From contig PUFA01000068.1 of NCBI GenBank assembly GCA_003508835.1, positions 248,001-312,000 on the forward strand: a stretch of DNA of 64,000 nucleotides, written 5' to 3'. The stretch's first letter is position 1. Every line of letters starts with the position of its first letter. The notes under the pieces are model-generated. The model was not told where the DNA came from. It saw nothing but the letters and a program-made list of their open reading frames with translations, and did not search any database. The translations under genes were made by a program, and so were the position numbers. This document shows positions 11,961 through 22,925 of this stretch, piece by piece. The DNA comes from Eonycteris spelaea. Taxonomy: Eukaryota; Chordata; Mammalia; Chiroptera; Pteropodidae.

Positions 11961-13910
11961 ACCCTGTAGATATTACAAGGTACATGAGTAGACTTTCTGC
12001 TATAATCCAATGACTCTACAGAGATCACTGTGCTATAGTGAATCACTAAGTGGACGGTTATATCTTTTGTGTTTCTAAAATATCAAATCATAAACTATAG
12101 TAGCCTTGTGAACTACTATGCTTATCATTACAAAATGAAATCAAATGCCTTCCATGGATATTATGTGAGAGAAGAACCAAAGACTATCAGCCGAACATTG
12201 TGGGACAACTGCCTATGCAAATAATGATCACCACTGTGTACACCATGTTCCAATACAAAAGAGAACAATTACAGGAATAGCCATGTTTTCCCATTTCCAT
12301 ACACTTTCATTGAAATTCACTTATTTGATTGTCACAACACCCTGATGAGAAATAGAGGGTTAATGTTGTTATTCTTTTTTATTAAAAAAAACTAAGTGTC
12401 CCAAGAGATTCAGTTAATTTCTACCCTAGTTCTAAAGATATGGTTTATTCATTTAAAACTTAGTCATAAAAAGTAAATTTGAAATGGAAAGCATTTATAA
12501 ATCTGAATTTTATTTGCTGGTACATAGAAGATATAACAAATTGTTTAAAAGGAACTCATACAGAATTTAGAGCATAAAAATCTTAGGTTATTCTTAAAAC
12601 AATAAATAAAGCAGAATGTTCTAAGTAGAAAAGCATATAGACACAATTTTTAATCAAATAAATGGTCTCCTTGAAGTTATCCATCTTTTTACTATCACTT
12701 GCAGCAAGGGAGTCTTGGCATATCTGTGAAATCATAAAAAAAACTCACAAATATAAAATTTAATGAGAAATCAAATAACATAAACCAATCTCATAAAAAA
12801 AAAAAGAAATGAGGAAATGAAGTAAAAAAACAGCCAAGAAAAAAAAAAAAACCTGACTTTAGTATTCTTGATAGTTTGCCAGTTTACAGCTGGCTATAAA
12901 AAATCACTATAATTAATGGATCCAGGATTGAAATATTTGAAGAATAGAAGGAGATATTGCCAGTTATCATTTTTGCTGACTCAATTATATGATTTATGAC
13001 AAGTGGCGTATGGAAATACCAGCACCGTAATATAAGAATTGACTTTATTTTCAACTATTTTTATATAGTTCATTATTAAAAGTAAAATGCAATATAGTAA
13101 TGATATACATTATGATTAAGAGGATATTTCTTACAATATGCCAAAAAGACCTCTAGTATAGCAGACAGATTATTTGGGTTTCTAGCTCCACTTTGCAACG
13201 GATTAACTATAGTGTGATCTCTCCATGTTCGTTTCACCTTTCTGCCCCTAACTTTCCTCATGTAAATGAATAGGCTCATCCTGACAAATTAAACATGCCA
13301 ATAGTAAAAGATGGTAAGTAAAATATGAAGAGTACCTTAAAGAAGTAATACTTGAAAGAACTATAATTCACAAGAAGTTTTAATTGTACATGAGAGCACT
13401 TCAAATAATGATGGTGATGAATATTCATTGAGAAATTACCATGCTACCTATGTAGGTACTGGATGATATTATCAGATATTCTAGAAAAGGGAAGATATCA
13501 AAATATATGCATATGTAATTTATACCACAGTCATACAGAAATAAATATTTTTATATCATTTTAAAGTGTGGTTCTGACTATATGAGCACTAGAAAATTTT
13601 AAACTTTTTTACTGATTATCTAAGTAATAATTACTTTCAAAAAGTTGTAAATATATAAAAACATTTCTAAAACGAAAAAAAAAATTATCTGCAATACTTA
13701 GAAATAGTCTTACTAACATTTTTCCAAAAAATTATTAATGTGATATGCACACATTCATATTACAGTCAAATAATACTTAAAGTCTTACAATGAATAGCTA
13801 TCCTCAACCCTAGACAGACCTTCCTGTCAGCCCAATTCTGGTCTTTTGAGACAAGCACTTTTAATACTTTTATTCTTTAAGACCCTACCCCCTCTTTCTT
13901 CTTATCTATA
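11961..13910. other. Unassigned AT-rich sequence
   Basis: It has several short A-runs (12360, 12797, 12839, 13676). A 67-codon minus-strand frame at 13076-13279 has no recognisable features. A weak reversed L2-like start may lie near 13420-13470. Nothing else is supportable. Confidence 0.45.
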
Positions 13911-13915
13911 CACTT

Positions 13916-14628
13916 TGTTTGGGTTTTTTATTGCTGCCATAAAAAAAAAATCGCAAACTTAATGGCTTAAAAAGCACAAATTTATCATCTCACTCTTCTT
14001 TAGGTGAAAAGTCTGGTAGGTCAGCTAGTTTCATTGCTCTGGGTTTCATGAGGTCAAAATCAAGATGGTGGCCAGCCTGGGCTCTTATCTGAATGTTTTT
14101 TAGGATAATTAATCTCCAGGTTTTTTCAACTGGTTTACAAAATTCAATTCCATGTGGCTATAATCTGAGACCCTCATTTTTTTCTCAGATGTCAAGCTGG
14201 GGCTGGTTTTGGGGGGGTTTTGGGTTTTTTACTTTTTTTTTTTTCAGTTTTAAGTATACAGTTCATTGGTTAGATATTTCGGTAGTTTATGAAACAATCC
14301 CCCTGATTACTCCATCTTCCTTCTGGCTCTACACATAGTCATTACCTTACTGCTTTCTGCATTCCCTATGCCATGCTCCCCATCCCTGTGACCCTCTATC
14401 AACTATTAATTTGTACTTCTTTAACCCTTCACCATTTTCCGCAGCCCCACCACCACCACCTCTCTCCCCTCTGGCCATCACTCAATTAAGCTGAGGCTAT
14501 TCCTAACTTTTAGATGCTTCTCCCCAGTCCTTGCATATGGCCCCCTATATCTCAGAACCAGAAAAACAAAGATGCAAGCACCAAGAGGTGGGAACTATTG
14601 TAAGTTATCATAGAAGCTGTCTGCCACA
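13916..14628 (-). mobile_element. MLT1-type (MaLR) LTR, antisense; 3' LTR of a provirus remnant, split by a HAL1 end
   Basis: The plus strand begins TGTTTGGGTTTTTTATTGCTGCC, with 'CGCAAACTTAATGGCTTAAAA' following, which is the reverse of an MLT1 LTR 3' end. It ends at 'TAGAAGCTGTCTGCCACA', the reverse of the MLT1 5' end, so the element has TG...CA termini. A HAL1 3' end (about 14220-14485) interrupts it. MaLRs are non-autonomous ERVL-related LTR elements, and this copy is ancient. Confidence 0.65.
14220..14485 (-). mobile_element. HAL1/L1 3' end, antisense, inserted in the MLT1 LTR
   Basis: A T-rich tail (about 14204-14244) is followed by 'TTTTAAGTATACAGTTCATT', then 'CCATCCCTGTGACC', 'TTTGTACTTCTTTAACCCTT' and a proline-codon-like CCACCACCACC tract. 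This is the reverse complement of the same 3' untranslated region seen in sense at 4260-4480 of this window, so the match can be checked internally. The copy is severely 5'-truncated. Confidence 0.75.
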
Positions 14629-16043
14629 GTCTACCATCCAGCCCCCAATGGTCCACAACCCTCTCAGGTGCAAAATACATTTACCCCTGCCAAGTCTCTG
14701 ACAGTCTTACCTCCTTACAGTATTTGCTCAAAGTCCATGATCTGATCATATGAATCAGGTGCAGGTACAGATGAGGCTTCTGTGTATAAGCATTAATTAT
14801 ACCTCTTAGGGTATATTTTCTCTCCACCTGCAGACCTGTGAAACTATAGAAAAAGTTATCTTTCTCAAAAACACGCAACATATAAAGTGGGACAGGCACG
14901 AGATATTAGCTATAGTTTTTCTGATTCAAATAGGGAGGGGAAAAAATGGTAAAAAGGAGTCACTGGTCTATAGCACTTTTGACATCCAGCCATGCATACT
15001 CTAAACATAGTTTTTGGCTAGATTTCAAAGCCTAGGAAAGCTTTCCTGGCTTTCAGTTCTACAGTTTGGGCTCTTGATTGTGCCCTTTGAGTGTGCTTCC
15101 TTTTACAATGAAAGAGCATGTGTTTGCAGAGAAATTTTATCAGCTTGATTACTTCCAGTAGAATTTGAGGCCTCCACAGTCCTTAAATTTTGTACCCTTT
15201 CTATCCTTTTCAGCCCACACTGGCAGTTTTTGCTGTAGTAAATTTCTCAACAATTTTGTATATCTCCCGTAGATTTTATTGAGGTTTACTCTATTAGGCA
15301 AAAGCCACACACACAGATTTTTTTAGGTAACATCTCTATTTTAATTCCTGCTGAGATGGCTGAAGGACAATGCCCTTAAGCATCCTAGAGGCCCTATAGT
15401 TTGACCGAGAGGATCTATGAGATATACTTTTACTCTTATAAAAGAGCCCTTTATGTGACTGAACATACTGACCTTTTTATCTTTGAGGTGTTAGCAAAAT
15501 GTTGTGCAGTTAACATCCTGGTCTTTTCTCTAGAGTGTGCTTTCCTGACAATGACTCTCTTAATGTTGGCATTTTCTTTTTCCATCTGGAAAGATTAAGA
15601 ATTTTCAAAATTATAAACTCATGCTTCCTTTTTGATTAAGGAACATTTATCTCTGCCCTTTCTCATTTTACTATAAGTATCAAGAATAAATCAGTTATCA
15701 CCTTCAACAACTCTCTTGGAAATCTCCTTAGCTATATAACGAACTTATCACTTAAACATCTTGATTTTCACATAACTGCAGGAGATAGTTTTGCTAAACT
15801 TTCTACCAATGTGTAACAAGGACTCCCAATTCCTTAAGTTTCCAGTAATCTACTCCTCACTCCTTTTTGAATCCTCAACTGCAACTTCCTCAAAGTCTAA
15901 ATTTCTACTAAAAATCTGTTTAAAGCAATTTTGGGTTTCTATCATGATCTTCAAAATTCTTCTGGCCCTCGTCCATTGCTCAGTTCCAAAGTCACTGACA
16001 TTTTTAGGTCTTTGTTGCCACAGCATTTCACTTCTGGTACCAA
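14629..16043 (-). mobile_element. MaLR (MLT1-int) internal region, antisense, degenerate
   Basis: This lies between two MLT1-type LTR ends in the same orientation and has the usual length of a MaLR interior (about 1.4 kb). Its right edge 'CACTTCTGGTACCAA' abuts the second LTR, as in other MaLR proviruses. MaLR interiors carry at most gag-like relics. The frames here (for example 15401-15598 and 15791-16093 on plus, 15850-16077 on minus) are short and not credible proteins. I infer identity from the LTR context and recognition of the layout. Confidence 0.5.
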
Positions 16044-16250
16044 GATCTATTCGTAGTTTTCTGTTGCTGCATAACAACTTATCACAAACTTAGGAACTTA
16101 AAGCAACATGTTTATTTTCTCACAATTTCCCTGGGTCAAGGTTCCAAATATGTCTTAGCTGGGTCATCTGCTTGAACTCTCACAAGGCTGCAATCAACAT
16201 ATCAGTCAAAGATGTCCATAGTTTTGGGCTCTGATTGCTCAGAATTTTTA
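16044..16250 (-). mobile_element. MLT1-type LTR, antisense, truncated; 5' LTR of the same provirus remnant
   Basis: 'TAGTTTTCTGTTGCTGCATA' and 'CACAAACTTAGGAACTTAAA' correspond to the reversed end of an MLT1 LTR. 'CTCACAAGGCTGCAATCAA' follows. The match fades near 16250, so only about 200 bp of the LTR remains. With 13916-14628 it brackets the internal region. Confidence 0.6.
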
Positions 16251-16472
16251 AACTACAAAAGTTTCTAGAGCTCTATAGTTTATATTTGAAATATATGAAT
16301 TCATTTGGAGTCACTGTCATTATGATGTTATAATATTAGCTAAACCTCTTAATCAAAATGACTGGGTGTTAAAGCAAATAGCTTTGCAAAATTGACCTTA
16401 GATAATGTGTATTTCATATCATGATTTAGTAAAGTTTATTCCTGAGTCATAATTCATTTTGAAAATTGTGGT

Positions 16473-16489
16473 TTCTGCCTGAATTTTTA
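16473..16489. repeat. Left target-site duplication of the SINE
   Basis: TTCTGCCTGAATTTTTA pairs with TTCTGTCTGATTTCTTA at 16744-16760 (14 of 17 identical). It directly abuts the A-rich tail of the minus-strand SINE. Confidence 0.75.
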
Positions 16490-16532
16490 TGTATCTATTT
16501 TATTTTTTTAATTATTATTTATTATTATTTAT

Positions 16533-16647
16533 GCGTACAGCACCTAGTCTTCCTAGGTGGTGTCACATCCAAGTACTAACCAGGCCCGACCCTGCTTAGC
16601 TTCTGAGATCAGACATTGGGTTTGTTCAGGGTGGCATGGCCGTAGAC
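16533..16647 (-). ncRNA. 5S rRNA-derived module of the SINE
   Basis: On the minus strand it begins GTCTACGGCCATGCCACCCT and continues with AAGCTAAGCAGGGTCGGGCC and TTAGTACTTGGATG, following vertebrate 5S rRNA almost end to end. The internal-control-region A box is essentially intact. The C-box part ('TGGATGTGACACCACCTAG') carries substitutions, and about 6 nt are missing near position 40 of the rRNA. This is a retroposon module, not a ribosomal gene. Confidence 0.85.
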
Positions 16648-16664
16648 CATGCATGGACCCTGCA

Positions 16665-16737
16665 TGGCTCCTCTGGGACGTGAATCCAGGACCTTCTGTG
16701 TGTAAAGCAGACATGCTAATCACTACACTATGGAACC
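16665..16737 (-). ncRNA. tRNA-Val(UAC)-like head of the SINE
   Basis: This is 73 nt, the exact length of a mature tRNA body. It starts GGTTCCATAGTGTAGTG on the minus strand and keeps the anticodon-loop context CTGCTTTACAC (anticodon TAC). By hand alignment to the tRNA-Val(UAC) sequence I remember, about 63 of 73 positions agree. The T-arm/B-box is damaged ('GGATTCACGTCC'). The direct fusion to a 5S module shows that it is a SINE head. Confidence 0.75.
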
Positions 16738-16743
16738 ACGTCC

Positions 16744-16760
16744 TTCTGTCTGATTTCTTA
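16744..16760. repeat. Right target-site duplication of the SINE
   Basis: TTCTGTCTGATTTCTTA is the partner of 16473-16489. It follows the 5' end of the minus-strand element after a few non-templated-looking bases. Confidence 0.75.
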
Positions 16761-17299
16761 AATGGATCAGCATATTCTCTGGAATAACAAAATATAGCAG
16801 AATGGAAACCAGGATGATAGTTCTGGTTAAAAAGTCTAAAACTATATGTTTGGATTTTCTGTATATATTCAACTTATTATTTATTCTTGTTTGTAATGAG
16901 AAACAAAAAATAAATGCATATTCTAAATCAATATCTATATATGATGTGCCAGGAACTATATTGATTTTCTCCAGTAAAGCTACTGGAACCAGATAAAATT
17001 GATACCAACATCTGGATATTTTTTTTATGCTATTATTTTTCATACCTTTTTTGGTTTTTCAATGGTCAAACAGGCAACTTAAATGTGGATACAGTAAGAA
17101 TCACCACATTTCTCAAGTTACCAGCAGTAGTCTCAGGAATTATTACAAAGGATGTACTACTGCTTTTATCGTACCGTCTTGGCTGAGTATTCATATAGAG
17201 CACTTTCATACCCATCTCACCATAACAATAATTTTATATTCTTTCCAACCTCTCTATGAGGTTTGGTGACAAGTAGAGAGATTCTGCCAGTAAATAACT
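16761..17299. other. Unassigned AT-rich sequence
   Basis: The 106-codon minus-strand frame at 16723-17043 overlaps the SINE edge. It has no domain and is not credible as a gene. I see no repeat. Confidence 0.45.
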
Positions 17300-18960
17300 A
17301 TATTCATCCCCTACTGCACTTTCTTGGATTGGATAAATAATCTCAGGATTCATCCATGGTTCTACCAAAGACTTGTTGGACTTGCTCGGATCAACTTGTC
17401 ACTAGACTATATTAACTCATGGTTTGTGGTATTTGGGGTCTTTGAGGATGAGCATGAAAGAAGAGTCAATATTGAATAACTCCAGGGATGTCTGGGGGTT
17501 TTCTTTTACCAGCTTAGTAATGTAGTATCTCCCTTATGGAAAATCTTAGATAAAGATTAATAGCTTAATCCTGTAGCTGTATTGCAGGATGCTTCCTTAG
17601 AGGGACTTAGCCTCTTTCTTTAGCATGAGGTATGTGAACTGACATAAGCCTGGACATAAGACAGAAGTGTATTAATCCCCATGATATTAGATAGACTCTT
17701 TCTGAACAGAAGATCTAGAATTTCTACCTACATATGTCAAGCAGAACCATGTTTGGCTGCCCATTTATTTTTTAAGGATCCTAGATCCATTCGTCATTGT
17801 CATAAAATTCTATAATTTTTATTTTGCTGCTACCTTGTCTATGGTATTTAAGTAATGCCATCCAACTCTATCATTTGATATTCCATTTTTCCCCCATTGA
17901 AATCATGAAATGTGGTTCTATTAAGCATACCTTTTCACATTCTTTCTCACTTTATTTCTAACCTACAGTGGAGAACCACCAGAGATTTCGTTAGTGATGT
18001 TGGTACTCCCTGAGGTATATATTTCTGACTTTTTAAATTAAGGACATGGCTTCTCTTACTCACAGAAAGTGTAGTTTATGAATATTTGAGCAAATTCTTT
18101 ATAATAGATACATCCAATATTCTCATTTCTGGGAACTTTCAGATACCTTTCTCTATAGTAGGACATGAAACTTCTAGCATTAAGACCTCATTAACCAAAG
18201 ACAACAATTGCATCCAGACTTCAATTATCAAACCAAGTTAACTATCAATGTCAAGGATGGGCCTATAGATAATGTGACATACAGATTTGGGATGTTGTCT
18301 ACAATGACAAAGATATCCAAGGAAATACTGAGGTTCAAAGTTCTTGGCCTCATCCGAGAATGTGCACATATAACAATTGCATGTCTCAAGTTCCTGCTGC
18401 TACTTCAACCATATATTAGTGTAAGAGACCTGCTGGAATTAAGCATTTAATTGGTATTTCAAAGTCTGTAATCCTTCCAATCAGATCCTAGATTTTGTCT
18501 TCATATGAAAGACAACAGATTCCTTTATAGTTGCCATTGAAGCATTCTATTTTCAACACATATTCTTAATTACATGTTAATAGTTTTTAACTTCTTTTTG
18601 TATTTGTATGTGATCTTTAGGACTAACCCAAAAAAGCAGTATAATGGAAAAATTTTTATAATCACAAATGTTAGCATAATCATTAGATGCTACAGCCATG
18701 TAAAATTCCAAAGCCTGGCCCTCTACATGTAAGTTATGCCTTCTACTATACTTTATGCCATGCTCCCACCAGATATAAGGATTAGGCATTCCTCGTTTTC
18801 TCTAGGCAAGAAAATTATTCATTTGTTACTTAGAAGTATGGACCAAGCTAATCTCTGGATGTGTATTCAACTGTCAATTTTTTCTAGCCACTTACAGGAC
18901 AAATCAGTTACCAATTAGGTTTTCATTAAGAAATAGTACACTTAAGTTAATTTGAGGAGG
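17300..18960 (-). mobile_element. Possible ERVL-class internal remnant, antisense (low confidence)
   Basis: This 1.6-kb block is less AT-rich than its flanks and carries many short broken frames on both strands (for example 18208-18450 plus, 18577-18789 minus). It lies between MaLR LTRs of the same orientation (16044-16250 and 19097-19549). Its texture is that of an old retroviral-type interior, but I cannot name a protein motif with assurance, so it could equally be unique sequence. Confidence 0.3.
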
Positions 18961-19096
18961 ATTTTCTTGTAAATTTACAAAAGTAGCAATTTAAAATAAC
19001 CACAAAGGATAGGACATTAATCAGAAGTACAGCTTTACCTACCACTCTTGGGCCTAAAAATACACAGGAAGGAAGAAGTTACTTAACTTCTGATGG

Positions 19097-19549
19097 ACAT
19101 AGTTTCCTAAAGGTTACCATTAAAAAGTACCAGAAATTGGGTGGCATAAAATAACAGAAATGTATTCTCTCAGTGAGGGAGGCTAGAAGTCTGAAACCAA
19201 GCTGTAAGCAGGGTCATGTTTTCTCTGACAGCTCTGATAAAACATCCCTCCCCTTCCTCTTCTTAGCTTATGGAGATATTAGAAATCCTTGGTGTTCCTT
19301 GACTTACAGATGCATCATTCTAATCTCTGTCTTTGTCTTCATGTAACCATCTTCCCTTTGTGTCTTTTTGTCTCTCTGTCCCTTCTCTTCTTATAAGTAC
19401 TCTAGTCATATTGGATGTAGGACCCACTCTACTTCAGTATGACCTCATCTTAACTAATTACACCTATAAAGACCCTTCATCAAAATTAGGTCACATCTGG
19501 GGTTCTGAAAGTGACATAAATTTGGGGAGACACTATTCAGCTCAGTACA
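19097..19549 (-). mobile_element. MLT1-type (MaLR) solo LTR, antisense
   Basis: On the plus strand it opens with 'CATAGTTTCCTAAAGG', then 'GGTGGCATAAAATAACAGAA' and 'GGCTAGAAGTCTGAAA'. A 'CTTCTTATAAGTAC' block, 'GACCTCATCTTAACTAATTA' and 'AATTTGGGGAGACACTATTC' follow, closing with ...AGTACA. This is the complete reverse layout of an MLT1A-like LTR of about 450 bp. The plus-strand frame at 19333-19608 merely crosses it. Confidence 0.75.
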
Positions 19550-19609
19550 GTTGTATAGAGTATGCACTTGAGAAAGGCTTTATCCTCCAATATAAGCAAA
19601 ACAACTAGC

Positions 19610-20850
19610 TTGAGTTGACCTAGAAATGATAGAACTAGGAAATCAATAAGTTGATTCCATTCATTTCCTTCTATCTAAATCTCCTGCCAGGCTCCTGATT
19701 GGCCAATACCAGCTGGAATCTAGAAGATTTGGAACACATATTGCTCAACCTCTTGGCCAGACAGCCAGGTAGAGAGCAATGGATAGTGAATCTTAAATAG
19801 CAAAAAAATATTTAACACACTCCTAAAGGGACCCATGGAAATCTAAATAAGCTCACTGGGTTTCCAAACAGACTATTATGAAAGGTGGACCAAAAATTAA
19901 GTATTGGTGGAATGGATTGATGAAAACAGGAAGATATAACCTAAACTTTATAAGAAAAGCAATAGAAGTTATTCTTGATAGAATGTCAATTTTTACTCTG
20001 GAGTTTCATCTGCTTTTTAATTTCTCAAGAAGGAGAAATTGTGGGTACTTGAGATAAATAAAAGAATTGAGAGAAAACTAATTTAGATATTTTAAAAATA
20101 TAATCCTATGAGAAGTCAGTAAGACTATATGCTAACCTAAAAAAATAATTTTCTAAAGATGCCTAGAAGTAGAGAAGTAAATCTCTCTGTAGGAATGATA
20201 GAAACCAGGTATTCAAAAACTGATGGTGAGAATATTTTCATGAGATGTCTTTTAAGAATTATTATTGATGTGGCTTGAAAAAAAAACTAACCTATTGTCC
20301 AAAGTGAATAAGCTTTTTTAATGCCAATAATCATTGAACCAATTATTTTAAAGAAGAAAATAGCACATCTACATTAAGATACAACATACTCTAATGTACC
20401 ATCTCTCTATGCCACGTTAAAATATTAAGAATATGTAACCACGAAATGCATTAGCACTGAAAACTTAGGCTAACAATCATCAATTCATTAGTGTCTGTAG
20501 ATAATGTCTATTAGGGGCAAGATTTACGGTCATCTTTTTGCATACTTCAGCCCCTGACCTAGAACACTAATTTAGAAAAAGGTAAGCTATGGTTTTGCTC
20601 ATTCCAGCTCTCTTATACTAGAAGACATGTTTCTGTATCAAACAGACACTCTGTACAGGAATACTGCATTCTTAAGTAGCCATTGACCAGTTCCCATTTC
20701 ATGATTCCCTTCCTTTCTACATGCATTCAGACACTACCCATATTGTGATTATGAATAAAAGAGAACAGATGTTAAAACTTAGCATTCTCACGTGGAATCA
20801 TCTCATTTAAAGCACTACAGCTGGGAGAGACACAGGATGGGAGGTAATTG
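19610..20850. other. Unassigned sequence
   Basis: I recognise no gene or repeat family. A short perfect palindrome ATTGGCCAAT (a CCAAT motif on both strands) lies near 19698. Confidence 0.45.
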
Positions 20851-20851
20851 A

Positions 20852-20854
<3 letters not shown>

Positions 20855-20889
<35 letters not shown>

Positions 20890-20895
20890 TGTGTG
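20855..20895. repeat. (TG)n microsatellite with a GCGCG interruption
   Basis: About 15 uninterrupted TG units are followed by GCGCGTGTGTGC. A Z-DNA-prone dinucleotide tract. Confidence 0.9.
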
Positions 20896-22640
20896 CATAT
20901 ATGTCTATGTTTATTCTAACGCTCTGCAAGTGATCAAAGGAAAGATATATTATCAGGGACATAAAATATCTCCCCTTTGGTTAGAAACTATAAAATATCT
21001 TTAGTTTAAACAAACATTTATAAAGAACTAAACCAGAACAACTATAAAGGTCACTGGAATGCATAATTATAGATTATAGGTTATTTTTAATTTCTTTATT
21101 ACAAATTTCTGGACTTTCTAAATATTCTATGCTATGTCTATATGAGCTTTACAATTAAGAGAAATAAAGCACACTTAAAAATAAAGAAATGGACAGGAAA
21201 GTAGAAAAGAGAAAATCAAAAAAGAAAAGTAAGAAAAAGATAAAATTCTCCTTTGTTCTCTATTACCTTGTCTGAATGATAGTGCCTTAGTACCAATTTT
21301 TGTAGCAGTGGCTGAAAAGACCATTGAATGCAGAATAATCTTTATCATATGGATTATGATTCTTGACTTTGTGCCTAAAACAATATTAAAAACTGTGCCA
21401 CTGTTTGTATCTTAATTTCTTATGTTTTGCTCATAATATAGTAATTGGACATTCACTGCTGCCTGGGGCATAGTTTTCCAGTACCACACCATGGCGTTTT
21501 TTAGGTTGTAGATTTTTGTGGGGGATTTTGGCCAACCTAATATACTTATTTGCAAGTTCCATTCATACTTCAAGATCTAGCTCAATCATTTGAAATTTAT
21601 GCTCTTTGGTGATATCTCTCTCTTTTTAATCACTATTAAACTTACCTCATTTTTAAATATAGATTTTTTAGTACATTAATTATTTTTATGTTAAATTCTA
21701 TCTTTTCAATGTGCTCTGATAAAAATTAAATTTGGCAATGTATTTGCATCCAGACCTACCATAGATGATATAATTTTGTTTCTTTAACAGTGAAGAGCCA
21801 AGAAAAATGTTATCTAACAAATAAAATCATATTAGATAGATACATAGATACATAGATATAGAAATATATTAGTTTAAAAAAATGACAAGGAGCTCATTGC
21901 AGATTGATGGTCTTTTAACTGATCTATTTATAGCATAGCTAAAATGACAAAAATCAATTTTTCATTGCAAAGATATTTTTATGGTCTCACCAAAACAGGT
22001 ACATTTTAAATTTTATGTCGTTTTTAGTATTGAGGTGATATTTACATCCTTAGGAAGCTAAACATACAAATGAAATTCTCCTTTGTTCTCTATTATCTAT
22101 CTTACTATTCAGAATTAAGTTGCCAATAATGAACACTGAATCTATGATCATGACCACAAGGAATAAAGATTATACAGATTTAAATTTAATTACAACCCTT
22201 GCCTATTGGCTAAACATTTTGTTTACTACACATTTGTGGTCACTAAGTTATAAATATTCTCTAAATTTCTCTTCTGTATATAACTATGGAGGCATTAACC
22301 AGTACTTGAGTATTTGTATATCAGTAAAAGTACTCTTTCAAAAATTTTCAGTATATACTGTGGAACATATACTTTAATAACTAAGTTTTTTAATTTCTAA
22401 AATGTTCATAAATATCAGGTCATCAGATTTCAAACTGTTCACACTATAATAATATTAGAAACTGTAACTGCTTAGTAAGTGCTTGAATCTTTTTTTCTAC
22501 TTGAACTACTTATCAGACATTTCTTCAAGAGGTAAGATACATATAAATATGAATAAGGCTTTAATGATAGATTGGAAGTAAAAGATTATAATGTAACTGA
22601 GTGAATAGATAGTGGTGATTTCATTCATTAATATTTTTAG
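20896..22640. other. Unassigned AT-rich sequence
   Basis: It contains a short degenerate GATA/TACA tract (about 21834-21862) and an 85-codon plus-strand frame (22120-22377) that is hydrophobic but has no start context or domain. Nothing else is supportable. Confidence 0.45.
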
Positions 22641-22649
22641 TTAAGTTTT

Positions 22650-22925
22650 TTTTTTTTTGCCTGAAATATTCTATTCCTAACTCTCCCTACCCAGCAAATT
22701 CTTTCAAGATCTTCATATATAATCCCATCTTTATGGTTTTCCCTGATGTTCCCATGTATAATGAGGTGTTTCTTACTATGAATTCCAAACTACATTAGAT
22801 GTAGTTCTACACTATGGTGTCCATAACTTTGTTTATTTATTTGTGTGTCATATTTTACATAGAAATAAATAACTGTGTTTTACTCATAGTTGACTCTTCA
22901 GTGTCTACCACTGTATCTACCACAT
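22650..22925 (+). repeat. L2 3' end, sense (diverged)
   Basis: The order 'CCTGAAATATTCTATTCCTA', 'CAGCAAATTCTTTCAAGATC', 'TTTCCCTGATGTTCCC' and 'CTTCAGTGTCTACCACTGTA' parallels the L2 3' untranslated region. Diverged, with internal gaps. Confidence 0.45.

Larger units (their letters stand above)
16490..16743 (-). mobile_element. MEG-TR-type SINE: tRNA-Val-like head fused to a 5S rRNA-derived body (fruit-bat specific)
   Basis: Read on the minus strand, the element starts at about 16743. A tRNA-like head (16737-16665) is joined by a linker of about 17 nt to a 5S rRNA-derived body (16647-16533), followed by an AAT-rich tail (16532-16490). Flanking 17-bp target duplications (16473-16489 and 16744-16760) define a complete insertion made by LINE machinery. 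Four megabat SINEs are known: MEG-RS and MEG-RL (5S-derived), MEG-T2 (tRNA-derived) and MEG-TR (tRNA/5S hybrid). The layout here fits MEG-TR, and this is the main evidence for the host clade. The three mismatches between the target duplications and the head and body substitutions suggest a middle-aged, inactive copy. It is not a functional tRNA or rRNA gene. Confidence 0.85.

Noticed and set aside
16533..16647. A 5S rRNA gene
   Set aside because: It has a deletion and C-box substitutions, no T-run terminator, and lies inside a target-duplicated retroposon.
16665..16737. A tRNA-Val(UAC) gene
   Set aside because: The T arm and acceptor pairing are damaged. The sequence continues directly into a 5S-derived module with an A-rich tail and target duplications, so it is a SINE head.
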